Below are positions 44,719-56,106 of a DNA stretch of 64,000 nucleotides, one piece after another. The position numbers and the translations under genes are program-made. The notes below the pieces were generated by a model. The model did no database searches and was not told the DNA's origin. It saw only the letters and a list, made by a program, of their open reading frames with translations. Every line of letters starts with the position of its first letter. Positions within the stretch are counted from its first letter, which is position 1. This stretch comes from Stemphylium vesicarium (lineage: Eukaryota; Ascomycota; Dothideomycetes; Pleosporales; Pleosporaceae), in the NCBI GenBank assembly GCA_004380135.1, contig QXCR01000122.1:1-64000 (forward strand), in the 5' to 3' direction.

Positions 44719-44802
44719 GGTGGCGATTGTATCGATGTAAAGCTGGAGTGAAGTGAGGAGATGCTGGGGATGAGAAGGCTGGGGAGAGGGTACACCTTTA
44801 AA
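44719..44802 (-). promoter_or_regulatory. Transporter leader/promoter with possible CreA sites
   Basis: Two CTGGGG words (44764-44769 and 44779-44784) match the SYGGRG site of the carbon repressor CreA. A TTTAAA word (44797-44802) could serve as a TATA-like element. CreA control is plausible for a sugar transporter, but the sites lie very near the ATG and may be in the transcribed leader. Confidence 0.3.
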
Positions 44803-47475
44803 TGATGATCCCCAATACCAGTACAAGGGTCCTCGGCAAAAACGTGGTGCAGGTAGTCAGTCGCCGGTCCACTAAAAGATACGCTACCAAGATGCCGTCT
44901 GACGCGTGGAGAAAACTAGATAACGATTTTTTCCAACATCTTGGCCTTGGCTGGTGTTGTAACAATGCGAGCCTTGCAGCTGGCGGGAGAGGCGCAAATA
45001 AACTGTGGAGATACGAGGAGTCTAACAGGGCCGTGTTGTGGAGCAAAGCATCTTGGGGCCAATCTTGGAGAAGAGCGGAGGACGCTTGCGGTGCAACAAG
45101 CGCGCTCGGCACAGGATGCCTCTTGTCTTAGCCCGAGGTTACCTCCACATTGCGTCACATGGGTATGAGCATCGGGATGATGCTGGGGGTGAATGCGAAC
45201 AAAACGCGGGCTGAACGAGTGGTTCGCCAGCCGTTGGAAAGCGCGCGCACAGGACCGGCGAACGACCGATTTCGAGCCTGTCCGCCACGCCGAGTCGCCA
45301 ATCCCGCCCTCGAGCGACATGTCAAGATGATGATTGATGCAGGGAACACTGGGCGTTCGTCACCAAGGCCTGGGTGGGTATGTATTGGTGTAGGCGCAAG
45401 CTCGGGCGACATGCCCTAGTGAGTTGGTAGCGCCCTGAGTTTTCCCATCTCAACATGATTGCGGACTTGACGTCATCACACCGGCGAGGTCATCCCATTG
45501 CATGCAGGGTCTAACCAACCGTGCGCGTGAGGCTCTGCAGCCTCTTCAACTTGGCTGCCGATCTTAACTAACAAAGCTCTTCCATGTGGAGCTTGAACTG
45601 CAACGGTGACGAAGTTGGTGGTGATGGGCGGAAGCGCTACCCAACGCGTGTGACTTAGAGTGCAGCAGGAGGCTCGAGGAGGCTCCTCTGTCGGGCAGAA
45701 TTGCTGCGGTGACGAATACCGGCCGGGAAGCCATGATTCGGTCAAGGCGATGGGCGATGGGCCTGCCAGGGTGCTGGGAGCGAACTTTTTTCTTCCGACC
45801 CCAGACTTGCTCCCCGACATTGAGATGGTGAGGCCGCGCCGCAATATTGTCATGTTTAGGTAACACGCACGTCGTCGGCTCGCGGCAACGAAGAAATGGC
45901 GCTCGTCTTGCCAATGCGGGATAAGTTGCCAATGTCAGATGCTTAGCATTCGGAGAGGCTCGTGTGGATCTTGCGGTAGAGCCTCTCGGGTCAGCGGTTC
46001 GCGGGTCTAGCGTGGGGAATGAGGCTCTCACAATGTGCTGATCCGGGTCGCCCAAAAGAGGAAGGCCCGGTTCGTTTGGCGCGCTCGCCGCATCCCTCGT
46101 CGCGACCACTACAGCACGCAGCACGCACCCCAAGAGGGACACGCACACCAAAACACCCAGCTACACCAGGCTGGCGACCGTCGTCGTCGCTGCCTCCGCT
46201 TGCCGACCCCGTCTTCCCCACGACCCAGCAAAAATTACTGCGCCGATCTCTCCAGTTCCCCATCACTCTCCGCCTACATACAGCAGCCATCTCCCGCAAC
46301 CATACCACTACCACGGAAAAGACGGCTCCCTTCTCGTCTGCTAAAACGCACCAAACACAACAACTACCCACTTTAACAGCCTAAAAGGCCACTCGTTGTC
46401 TCCGCCTCGGCGCATACTACACCGCGCTTTCTCACGTGTCCCTGCCAAGCGGCACACACTCCATCCTGTCACCGGAGCTACCAGCAATGTCGGGGTCTCC
46501 GCTTTATGCAAATGCCGTATTGATAATCACAACAATACCCACTTTTCAACCACACCGGCAGCCGCTTCCCTGGACCCCAGGGTCTGTCCAAAAGTCCGCC
46601 AATAACTATCGCAGCATCCATTGTACTTTCGACCGACCTCCACCGAGTCGCTTGCTCTGATTCCACTTGGGTGCCGTTGTGAGACCTGCCACCAGGACGC
46701 TGGAACTGGGGAAAACGGCCACCATCGTAGTCGAGCACCGTTTACTGTCCATCTCTGCTAATCTCCCAGCTATGGGGTTTCTGCTCGACGCGAGGTCTAT
46801 GCTAGGTTGCCAGGTCCACAGTAGTCACCGTACTACGCCCGCGCGACACAGACGCTGTGCCGCACAAGGGCTGTCCATTCGTCGCGCTTGGTTCAATCTC
46901 CGACTTCTCATGTGCACGCCTTAATCGCTTCCTTCCAAGCCCAGCCCCGGTTCCCAAGGCTTTGCCAAACTCCGATAATCCCATCGGAAGTACGGAGCCT
47001 CATGTGGAGGTCCCGCCATCTCCAGGTTCTGCTACTCTGGAGCAGTCATGTGTCCCACCATCTCACCCGCCAAGTTCTCAGCTTCCAGTCTTGCTCCACT
47101 GTGCGAATAGTTCACCATGTTAACCGACGGTGAACCGACATGAGGCCGAGACTCGTTGGGCCTGGGGGTCTTTCAATCTCCCCGTCCCCCCTTAGCCCAA
47201 CTCTCCCTTCCCTTCCTTGACCCGCTGAGTAGCCGCCCCCTGATGTAGCTAACATTTTCCATCGTCCTCTGATGTGATACAAGGAGTTTCCTTGGACTTT
47301 TCTTCACACGTCTCTCATGCATCTTTGGATCTAGGGCCCATCGGCTAAACACACTTCTCCTTTTTCCCACCGACACTTCAATGGGAATTTTGCTATTTTG
47401 ACCGGACAATGCACCTACACGAACAATTGTGTCTACCCAAACGCCACCACTCATTTGCCAATAACAATTTGCCCA
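44803..47475. other. Gene-poor stretch, partly pyrimidine-rich
   Basis: No gene is supported in 2.7 kb. From about 46080 to 47470 the plus strand is C/T-rich with few guanine runs. This is the composition of long fungal leaders or promoters. The spliced small-ORF candidate at 47476 lies at its end. Confidence 0.45.
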
Positions 47476-47772
47476 ATGACTCTGTAAGTGGAACCCTCTT
47501 CCACCACATCTATACTATTAGTCTTGCATTCGCTTGCAATTAGTATCTGCCCTAATGGACTACTTTATCCGACAGTGGCTCCGACCACCGTTCCCCCACG
47601 AGTCCGTCTCCGCGGACAGCAGCGAAAGTGGACCTCAGATTGCACTGCATCCTTCAGTTGTGGAGAACTTCCTCAAATGATAAGAACCGAGCCCGAACCT
47701 CGTCCGTACAAATGCCTCAGTGACAAATCCCACTATGCCACAGACGTAACAGCAGCCAGTGATCGCTTTTAG
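47476..47772 (+). CDS. Candidate spliced small ORF
   Basis: An ATG at 47476 is followed after 8 coding bases by a textbook GTAAGT donor. A 60-nt intron ends TTGCAATTAG at 47543. Joined, the frame gives 78 aa (starting MTLICPNGLLYPTVAPTTV) ending in TAG at 47770-47772. The overlapping second frame at 47555-47680 encodes a different 41-aa peptide (MDYFIRQWLRPPFPHESVSA) with equally natural codons and its own ATG. Only one is likely to be real. This could be a small protein, an upstream ORF in a long leader, or chance. No family is recognised. Confidence 0.3.
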
Positions 47773-48164
47773 TGCACGTCAACATCAACGCCGCAATTTT
47801 CGCTCGTCTGAGTATCACGCTCCCTCCAACCTCAGATACTAATCGCGTACCGACTTCGTTGGCCTGGACCATGCAGTCCAGGGCCTGCTCCTAAGTCTAC
47901 CTACAACCAAGCTCGACTCTGGCTCAACGCTGACCATCCTTCTAGAACAGGTTCCGCGATGATTCTTTGCGACTCACGTTTCCTTGTTATGTTGCTATCG
48001 CTATACATACGTCGACGCCTCCTTCGTTGAGCATCCATGCCCTTCACAACCCAGCTACACGCGAACAACAATCCTCGTGTCCATCGAACCTCTAGTTGCC
48101 CCGTGCTAGATGAACGCCTTTCCCCATATCACAACCCACCGTTTCAGCCCAGCCTACTCCTTGA
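47773..48164. other. Pyrimidine-rich intergenic
   Basis: A continuation of the C/T-rich plus strand up to the stop of the next minus-strand frame. Nothing is supported. Confidence 0.4.
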
Positions 48165-48515
48165 TTAGGCGAGCCGTTTGGCTCTACCCGAGCGCACTCG
48201 ATACTGCCAGATCTCCATCTCTACTAATACATTCTCAATCACTTGCTCGGCAGTCTTCGTGCGTAAATATCTTGCATCAGTCACGGTAATTCTTGCGGAA
48301 AATACGTTTAGTATACAATTATAAGCTGGTCCCGGGATCTTCACGTAGCCCTCCTCCGTAGGCCGCATAATCAAATGCTGATACATTTGACGTAAACGGG
48401 GATCGGACCTGAGTACTGCAATGTCGCTTGCATACATCTCGATACTACGTTGACGCATTGCGCTCACCTTTGCGCCAGCATCTCGAAATGAGTGATGATT
48501 GGATGCGCCGTCCAT
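48165..48515 (-). CDS. Hypothetical small protein
   Basis: A frame of 116 codons from the first ATG (MDGASNHHSFRDAGAKV). Composition and codon mix look genuine (SDPRLRQMYQHLIMRP, GYVKIPGPAYNCILNVFS, TAEQVIENVLVEMEIWQYR). The same frame is open upstream to about 48577 with CGCQHCEAM, so an earlier exon may exist; a possible TAG acceptor lies near there. No domain is recognised. Confidence 0.35.
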   Translation of the reverse strand: MDGASNHHSFRDAGAKVSAMRQRSIEMYASDIAVLRSDPRLRQMYQHLIMRPTEEGYVKIPGPAYNCILNVFSARITVTDARYLRTKTAEQVIENVLVEMEIWQYRVRSGRAKRLA

Positions 48516-49733
48516 CGCTTCGCAGTGCTGGCATCCACAATTACGTCCAACTTGCACGCACGGGCTTTTGCTACCTTAGATGGATCCACTGCCTTTGAAT
48601 GAGCTCTCCATAAGCATTCAGGGTGGCAGTAAATGTTCCCGCATTAATCACCCCATTGATGCTCTTGTGTCTCTTCGCGCCGAACTGTAAAAGTAATCCT
48701 TTGGCGCACCAAGCATAATGGAGAGGCGCACTGTGGTTTACACCAAGTTCGCGAATTCAATTTATATAAGCATTGTGGCTTCATCATGAGTATTATTACG
48801 TCTGTTTGAAATTCGAGACAGCGATGATGTTGGGTGAAAGAGGACGTGTATGGATCTCTTCAATCTCTCGGGTCACATGTCTCCGCCCACGTGTTCGATA
48901 TCTTATCCGCTCGCATCTTATCTCTTGGCGTGGAGATGTCAATCACCCCACACACTGACATAGTGCTTTCGGAAAACTTGTGGAGTTCTTTAGCATCCTG
49001 TCAAGCTTGTCATGCACATTTCTTCCCCACATCACATCACTGTCCTGCTATTCTTCGAGATAAAAGGGAGTAACAAGTAAATCTGCTACAAAAGTAAATA
49101 GTACGTTGTATTAAGTTACGACGATTTAGGTTCTACCTTTGTATGTCTTCTAAATGCAGAAGCCGCTGAGGTCTTTCCGAGACAAGAATTGCTGATTGTG
49201 GGTGTAAGTAAGTAAAGAACAAATTTTTAATTCACAAAATCTTATTGATGAAGGTACACTAAACGCAGCCTATTACTAACAATATTATTGTAGCTACATA
49301 ATAAGCAAAGTACACGTAAGTAATCCTATCCGGCTACGTGTCTAATACATGACATTAGAGAACTGACAAGGTTTTGCATTACCTAGTGACTAGAGGGTGA
49401 ACAGGCGACATCACATTAACCCATTCGCAAGCAATGTATCGATTACCTTTACTTACTTAGTACGCAACTATCCAAAACCGGACATTCAATGTTTTCAGTC
49501 CGAGTACTTCCTTCGCGCATTCGGTCAACGAGTTTTCCGGACGCCGATGCATGCTTAACGGCGTATTAAGAATATCCCAACAGACTCTTGGAGGATGCTT
49601 GGACTTTGCTTGTGTAGCCCCGCGTAATCCACATGGTGTGGGGAGACGGGCCGGGTCGAGCAAAGGTCTAGGCCGTGTTCTGTTTTCGGTCATGACTCCT
49701 TGTTATGCCGGTGGAGTTGAAGTTGTACGTTGA
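48516..49733. other. Gene-poor gap, 1.2 kb
   Basis: AT-richer sequence with no supported gene. The segment 49080-49350 has low-complexity AT tracts (aagtaaagaacaaatttttaattc) but no recognisable element. Confidence 0.45.
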
Positions 49734-50523
49734 GTATCGAAGTTGTTTGATCTTTTCGTGGTGGAAGGTTCAGAAGACAATGAGTTACAGGCCGCAATCA
49801 TCACCCTTACTTTTTTTGCTTTTATCGCCTTTGATATGTGGGCGAGATGGCGAATCTTGGATAGTCGTACTCGAAATAGGAGTATTAGAGTGCCACAGAT
49901 TTCTTCAACAGCACCCCGTATTCGCGAACGTCAGCTCACCATTTGGAATCAGGACGTTGCACATACCAGGGAATCGGAAACGACCAGGCACCTTTGTCGG
50001 TAAATAAGGAACATTCCGAATCATTCTTTGTAGATCGTCAAGAGCTGACAGTAGTGCGAAACAGGTCCAAGAAGATCTCGTCTCACTGATAGCTGGCCAG
50101 AGGCTTGGCGGGCCTTCCGATAGTGTTGCACCACAGCCGAAGGCCAAGGAGTACGTACGCATACAAAGTCGGAGTAAGAGCTTCAACCTAGTGACTGCTT
50201 TCCCACTAGGAAGAAACCATGATCGCACAACGTCTCAGAGGCCAAGGTACGAAACCTTGAGCGGGCGTTCGAGGAAGACTGAGATTTTGAGACGAAACGT
50301 CTTATGGGTACACTATGTTGCTTACTGCTGAGGGCGCATAATGCGACCCTCTTCAGATGACGTCGGTCGAGCTAGACACGCGATGACGGACGAACTGATC
50401 GTGATGTGCGGGGACTGGAGAAGACGGCGGGTCTACAGCAATGCCGACATTGACACAAAGATCCGCTCCTTGGTAGCGCCGGTCCGGGCCATTTACCGCA
50501 AGGAATACCTGGTGATTGTGTAA
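49734..50523 (+). CDS. Candidate multi-exon membrane protein gene, start unknown
   Basis: The first frame (49734-49999) has acidic VVEGSEDNELQ, then one hydrophobic helix (AAIITLTFFAFIAFDMW), then a basic stretch (RWRILDSRTRNRSIR). A 52-nt intron (50000-50051, GTAAAT donor, GACAG acceptor) joins it in phase to SAKQVQEDLVSLIAGQRLGG. That frame runs to a TGA at 50329. A final good frame (50341-50523) includes ELIVMCGDWRRRRVYSNADI and could be reached through a donor at AG|GTACGA and the acceptor GAGCTAG. No ATG for the first exon is evident. It may be a real single-pass membrane protein or a decayed one. Confidence 0.33.
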
Positions 50524-50947
50524 GGCTGGCCACAGAATTTGAGTTTGTGAAGCTTAAATATAAATTTCCGGATTTCGTGATTGGGTAGGGAATCGCAATG
50601 GTGCAGTGGGCTAGTAGGAAATGTAGTGATGATCGTGTGTCAAGATCCCCGAGCCACGTGCTGGAACATGATCATAGCGGAATGTGCGGCAGGAAAAGAT
50701 CTATGAGAACCATTGCAGTAAGCCGTAATATCTAGGATGTGCTTATCTGGATATCGTAGGGTGGAAGGGCCCAAGGGGCTAGGTTCTCAGGCTACGCGTC
50801 GCGAAGCAATTGCCGAGCATCCAGGCGATCAACGTCGTAAGCAAGCCAATGTGTGATAAATTTCCGGTCAGTCATCGGCTGTGCACCTATATTTTGCATG
50901 GTGTTGCTGTTTGAGAAAGGCGTTGTGGCTGGTCTTAGTTGGTGCCC
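50524..50947. other. Convergent 3' region
   Basis: About 420 bases between two weak small genes. Nothing else is seen. Confidence 0.4.
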
Positions 50948-51250
50948 TTAAAGCTCCGGCGCCCCGTATACGTCAGACGACGGCTTCGCTCCCAGCATCA
51001 AGCCCGTAAGAGCTGTCACACGTACCGAGCAGACGTGAGCGACACCAGGATGGGTTTTTAGCAGCCTCACCGCTCGTTCCGCTCCAGTATCTAGCTGTGG
51101 GACTGGAAAGAACCGTGAGTGTTTCGGCGTTTCGGTGCTCGATACGTGTCGCTTATGCGATGCGGGAGGGCGATTGGTCACCACTGCGCGCCACAAAGTA
51201 ATGGTATACATGGTCAGCATGTTTGTACAGGCTTGGAAGTCGTCATACAT
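50948..51250 (-). CDS. Hypothetical protein, 100 aa
   Basis: An ATG-started frame with even codon use: MYDDFQACTNMLTMYTITLW, then a basic linker, then ERAVRLLKTHPGVAHVCSVR. The ordered-looking C-terminal half supports a gene, but there is no recognised domain. It is divergent from the THG1 gene, with 471 bases between starts. Confidence 0.35.
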   Translation of the reverse strand: MYDDFQACTNMLTMYTITLWRAVVTNRPPASHKRHVSSTETPKHSRFFPVPQLDTGAERAVRLLKTHPGVAHVCSVRVTALTGLMLGAKPSSDVYGAPEL

Positions 51251-51721
51251 ATTGCTGGGACAAGACGAGAGGAGTAATCATGATAGGAGAGGGTGGAAAT
51301 TTCTAGGAATTTGAAGGGGAAAGATGACGGCTGGCCCTGGCGCTAGTGCAGATCTTCCGGAACGGAGGGTGGGGACTGAGCCATAGACTGAAAGACTTTC
51401 TATGGCCCCGTCCACACAATGCATAATGGTCGACCCGGAGAATGCCAGTTGCGCACTCGTCGTCCGCGCTTCATTCGGCTGGAGAAGCTTGTCGCGGTAG
51501 CTGCATAACAGCTTCGAACCTGAAACACCGTCTTTTTGCTGTGCTGCAGAGCTCGTCAGCCTTAGCCCCGGAGTCCCTCAGCCTTCATAACCACACTTAC
51601 GCACTCCCGAATTGCAAACAAGTTCGCGCTGACGCCCGTCATCCTCTCGTCAACCTCTGAAGGACTATGCATTGCGCTTGCGACAAGACCAAATTCTTGA
51701 TATCGCTAGGCCCGAGACTAA
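51251..51721. other. Promoter region of the THG1 gene
   Basis: About 470 bases upstream of the tRNA-His guanylyltransferase ATG, shared with a weak divergent gene. No motif stands out. Confidence 0.4.
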
Positions 51722-54618
51722 ATGGCGAACAGCAAGTGAGTAATGGTATAGCTTCGCGAGCGGGTGGGGAAGCTGCCGCGCTCAAACAGAGCTGAACGCC
51801 TGCACAAGCGCAACGGGCCTTGACTAACCACCATCAGGTATGAATACGTTCGCTTATTCGAGCAGCCCGACACCTTACTGGCCAATACCTGGATTGTAGT
51901 GCGAATAGATGGTCGTGGTTTTTCCAAGTACGTCGACCTTCATTGTTCTTTCTTCCTTCTTTTCCCCCAAAGCTGGTAACTCTCGGCCGGGATATGCAGG
52001 TACCCGTAGTAGGGTTGCGTGAACGGACATCGCTGCCCCAGGCCAAACATTCCGGCTCTTGTACAACCTTAAGCGGCCGTCGTTAACAGTTTGCCGCTAG
52101 GTTCACAACCAAATACGAGTTCGTCAAGCCGAACGATAAGAATGGCTTGGACGTCATGAACGCCGCAGCCGAGGCTGTCATGCGTGAACTTCCCGACCTT
52201 GTACTCGCCTTCGGTAACAGCGACGAATATAGGTATGCCCTACTTCAATTCCTTGATTGGAGGATACCATGTTTGAGAAAGATTACAGTCCCATTGTGCA
52301 TCCTCAAAACTGCTCGCGTGGTTTGTACATGGATTGGGGCGCATGTTTCAGAAGTCCACTGAGCTGACGTGGGCCGTAGTTTCGTCTTCCACAAGGACTG
52401 CGCCTTATTCGAGCGACGAGCCAGGTATGAACATATTCTCATTGGCGCAACTAGATTTTGCCGCACGTTTCTATTCGAGTACTGACCCGTGACTAGCAAG
52501 CTGACCACGACAATCGTCTCGACTTTCACTTCTTACTATGTGTATTCGTGGTCTAAATACTTTCCGGATAAGCCGCTCACTCCCCCTCTTCCCTCCTTCG
52601 ATGGCCGTGCAGTTTGCTATCCGAGCGACTCCAATCTTCGGGATTACATGAGTTGGCGACAAGTTGACTGTAAGTAACACGCCATACCCGCGTCTTCCGT
52701 TTGTGTTTCGGATCCCTGCAATCTCCGCGAGTCCACTACCGATACCTGCAGTGGGGCTGACCCACGATCTAGGTCACATCAACAATCTATACAACACCAC
52801 GTTCTGGACCCTTGTTCAGCAGGGTGGCATGGGAGCGCGTGAGGCGGAACAAAGGCTCAAGGGAACGGTATCGTCCGATAAGAACGAGATCCTGTTCAAG
52901 GAATTCGGCATAAACTACAACAAGGAGCCAGAGTGTTTCAAGAAAGGCACAGTTCTATATCGAGACGTAAGCGATGCTTGACTAAGATTGACATCCCGAT
53001 CCAAGACATCTGACATTCATAGTTCTTTCCCCCGCCGCCTCCACCACCACCACCAGTCGAAGAGGCGTCAACACCCCTCTTTGCAGACTTTCCTACTCCA
53101 CCGCTAGCTCAGCCAACTCCCAGAAGAACATCCAAGCACAAGATATCCCAATCGATTGAAAGGGCTATTCCACTGCTGCCAGATCAGGCCGATTTCACGA
53201 CATCTCCAGGCCCTTGCGCTCGCCCGACATTTCTCTCGGCAGCATCAACTCCCTCGCCGCCGCCATCCCCGCCCGCAATGGAGAGATCAGCATTTCCTAA
53301 CCCACTCCGGTCCAATCCTGTTAGTGCTCAAGGTAGCGCCAATGTCTCAGACTCGTCTCTCCCGCTTTCGCCGCCTTCGACTGCTACTTGGGCTACCAAA
53401 TCTCACTCCAATGGCAAGCAACCACTGCCTTCTTTGATCCCGTTGCCTCTGTCTCCGCCAACTTTGAAACCAAGCACCAAGCCTCCACTCTCCTTGAACG
53501 CACCAAACCCGACGACACGCACAAATTTCTCTCCCACGACACCACAGCACGACTTCCCCGCCGACTTCCCGATTGCCGGATATCGTCATAATGGGATGTC
53601 GTCACTGAGCCGGGGATTCTCACACTCAGCTTCAGCTTCACTTGCGACATCACGACCATCACAGACCCAGTCTCCCACACTCAAGCGACGCTCACCCAGC
53701 CAGCCCTCACTCCCAACCTACATCGCCTCCAGTAGCAAGGCCCCTGTGGGACCACCATCCATCCCACTGCGCATGTCGAGCATACCGGCTAACAGCAAGC
53801 CGAGGAAGTTGTCGCTACCTGTCCATCGATCAACGAGTACGTTGAGAGCGACGAGGGGCGTCAATGATGAGAAAGAGCAGGGAGCCAGTGCCAGAGAGGC
53901 AGTATCGACACCACCTCGACGAGTCAGTCCACCAATACAAAAGAACAAGGCGCTACCAAGTCCGCCAATGAGTGCAGAGGAAGAGACGCGAACAAGAGAG
54001 AAGGTCATAGCCAGCAGTCCGAAGGGCACACCACCACGGAGAACGAGTGACTCGTCCAACAGGGGAGGCCAAGTCTGGACAGATGCCCAGGCCGCACATC
54101 CAGGCATCGCAGAACTCCATGCCATTTCCACACCAACACCAGCATCGGCTCCAGCTCCAGCCTCCGCCACTACACAAACGGCAGCTACATCCGCATCACT
54201 ACAGTACCCATACTCCAGCCCCGACATCCACACACTCGCCTCTTCCGCAGCGTCACCAGCACCAAAATCGCAGCCATATCCCACAACACAGCCCTTCCCC
54301 AGCTTCAGTACCCCAAGCAACAGCAACATGCCTCCTCCACTCCCCAAAGCCAAAGCCCCGACGACATCAAGACCGACTACCGGCACCAGCACAAACACCA
54401 AGGACCGCAAACAGCGCAGCAGCTCATCCAAAGACAAGCAACCAGAGACCAAACCTCAAAGTAACGCCGAGAGCCACCCCGCACCCATGAGCCGCACGCA
54501 AAAGGAAAAAGACCGTAAGAAGAGGAGTAAAGCGACGGTGTTGATGGAGCATGTTGATATTATCAAAGATGAGTTTTGGGAACGACGACCTTGGATTCTG
54601 AGCGGGAAGGCGGGATGA
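51722..54618 (+). CDS. THG1: tRNA-His guanylyltransferase with long disordered insert
   Basis: Seven exons: 51722-51735, 51838-51927, 52101-52232, 52380-52424, 52497-52669, 52773-52966, 53023-54618; 747 aa. The enzyme adds the G-1 nucleotide to the 5' end of tRNA-His, needed by histidyl-tRNA synthetase. The first 216 residues are a complete Thg1 core: KYEYVRLFEQPDTLL, WIVVRIDGRGFSKF with the metal-binding Asp, LAFGNSDEYSFVFHK, RRASKLTTTIVSTF, SWRQVDCHINNLYNTTFW, and KGTVLYRD. Yeast Thg1 is 237 aa and human about 300. Here a Pro/Ser/Thr-rich tract of about 490 residues without stops follows. The protein then ends HVDIIKDEFWERRPWILSGK, which is how fungal Thg1 proteins normally finish. The tail is therefore an internal insert rather than a fused neighbour. 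All seven phases join without adjustment. Confidence 0.9.
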
Positions 54619-55299
54619 GTTTGTGCGTGTGAGATGAGGAGGATGGCTATATAGAGATCCTCCTCGGGTCGGTTGTTTTCCTCGTGGGATGTATGATTAT
54701 GGGATGATTGGATGATGTTGATGTATGATGAGATCAAGGGACGATGAATGTTGGGAGACAATCAGGAGGATGCAGAAGAGGATGATATGTTTTGTGTTTA
54801 GATGGAACTTGTATGGCATATATTCTGCCATATTTGTATACATTTGTAGATGGGATGATAGAAATATTGACCACCGAGACACCCCAGCGGACATTTTATG
54901 AGGCTGCTTTTGGCTCTATTTCATGCCGTTTCTTGGATCCTTCTTGCTCTTGAGGTGTGGGATTTGTCCGCTTTTCGCCTTCTGCCCTCACGATTGAATG
55001 CGCAGGTACCCCTTTTGCCAAGTCCATTGATCCTGTGTAGGCAGTCTAGTTTCCCACTCGGCCTGCCTTGACTCGGCCTCGGCAGTTGTCCTCCTGAGCA
55101 AGTCCCAGCATTCCTTCCTAGTATTTGACCTCTGGCAGATGATGCCTAGCCCAAGTAGAGCTCGCAGTTTCGTCTGGGCTGGGGCTCAAGCGGATGGAGG
55201 CTTTCGAAGCGCTATCTAGTCTGAGCTCGATGCGCTTGGCAGAGCACGGTATATGGTCTCGCAACCGCGCCTCTAGCTGCTGCCTTTACGCATACGGCG
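54619..55299. other. Convergent 3' region
   Basis: About 680 bases between the stop codons of THG1 and the G-patch gene. The first 250 bases are rich in GATG/ATGATT words, as in a 3' UTR. No gene is seen. Confidence 0.45.
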
Positions 55300-56106
55300 T
55301 TATTGCTTCTTAGCCGCCTTGTCGAGCTTCTTCTGCTTCTTGTCTGATTTCTTTTGTTTATTCACCTTGGATGCCTCGTCAGGCTCGGACGTGTTCTTTT
55401 CCGTCTTCTTCTGGATGCGACGGAGGACGTATTGCTCGAGCGTCTGGCCCTTTGCGGCTGCGCGTGTCTCGTATTCGACTTTTTCCGCAGGCTTTAGCTT
55501 CGCAAGCTTCTTAGCCACGGCGCCCGAGTCTTGTTTCGATGTTTTCAATGTAGACTCCTCATTCTTGGTCTTCTTGTTCCTTTTACTGACTGTTGCCTCT
55601 CTGTCATCCCGCTTGCGCTTGCTCTTTTTGTCCGATGTCTTTTCGGGCGCGTCGGTGTCGGAGGCAGAGGTTGGAGGCGTGTTGGCGCCGGACGAGGGGT
55701 TTGATACGTCAGTGGTGGCCGCCGACGTGTCTCCAATGGTTCCCCCTTCTGACTCGCCCTTGACGAAGAAGCCGTAGAGACCGCCGCGATAGATGCCCTG
55801 TGTGCGGATCTGGTCCAGCGTACTCTGCACATAGGTATTAGCCTGCCTGTATCCCTTTGCTGACGCGCACAAGGGCGCCTCTCAGGTCCGTACATCTTTA
55901 CCAGTGCCTATGCTTTGCAGACTCTGGTCAAAGGCCCGCAGCCACCACTGATCGTCTGTTGTATGCGCCGCCTTCTTCTTGCCGAGTCCCAATTGATCGT
56001 TCTTGTGCGCAATGAGGAGCGGCTTCTTGATGCCGCGACCGGTCTTATCGAGAGAGTGACCGGAGCCCTGCCAGCCCTGCTTGCGCAGATATGCCTCGGC
56101 GTTCAT
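55300..56106 (-). CDS. TMA23-like G-patch nucleolar protein
   Basis: Two exons (55902-56106 and 55300-55859) with a short 42-nt intron give 254 aa. The N-terminus MNAEAYLRKQGWQGSGHSLD continues into a G-patch (GRGIKKPLLIAHKNDQLGLG) followed by WWLRAFDQSLQSI. This order matches yeast Tma23, a nucleolar protein linked to ribosome biogenesis, and PinX1-like proteins. G-patch domains activate DEAH helicases. The C-terminal half is Lys-rich and disordered (KKSKRKRDD, KVNKQKKSDKKQKKLDK), typical of nucleolar targeting and RNA contact. The ATG at 56106 begins the family's conserved N-terminus; a longer upstream frame has no conserved content. Confidence 0.8.

Noticed and set aside
45564..46384. Frames of 110-195 codons on both strands
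   Set aside because: They are C/T-rich artefacts with Pro/Arg/Ser composition, no domains and no splice support.
54000..54618. Separate gene for the Pro/Ser-rich region downstream of THG1
   Set aside because: The frame is continuous and in phase with the Thg1 core, and it ends with the Thg1 C-terminal motif.
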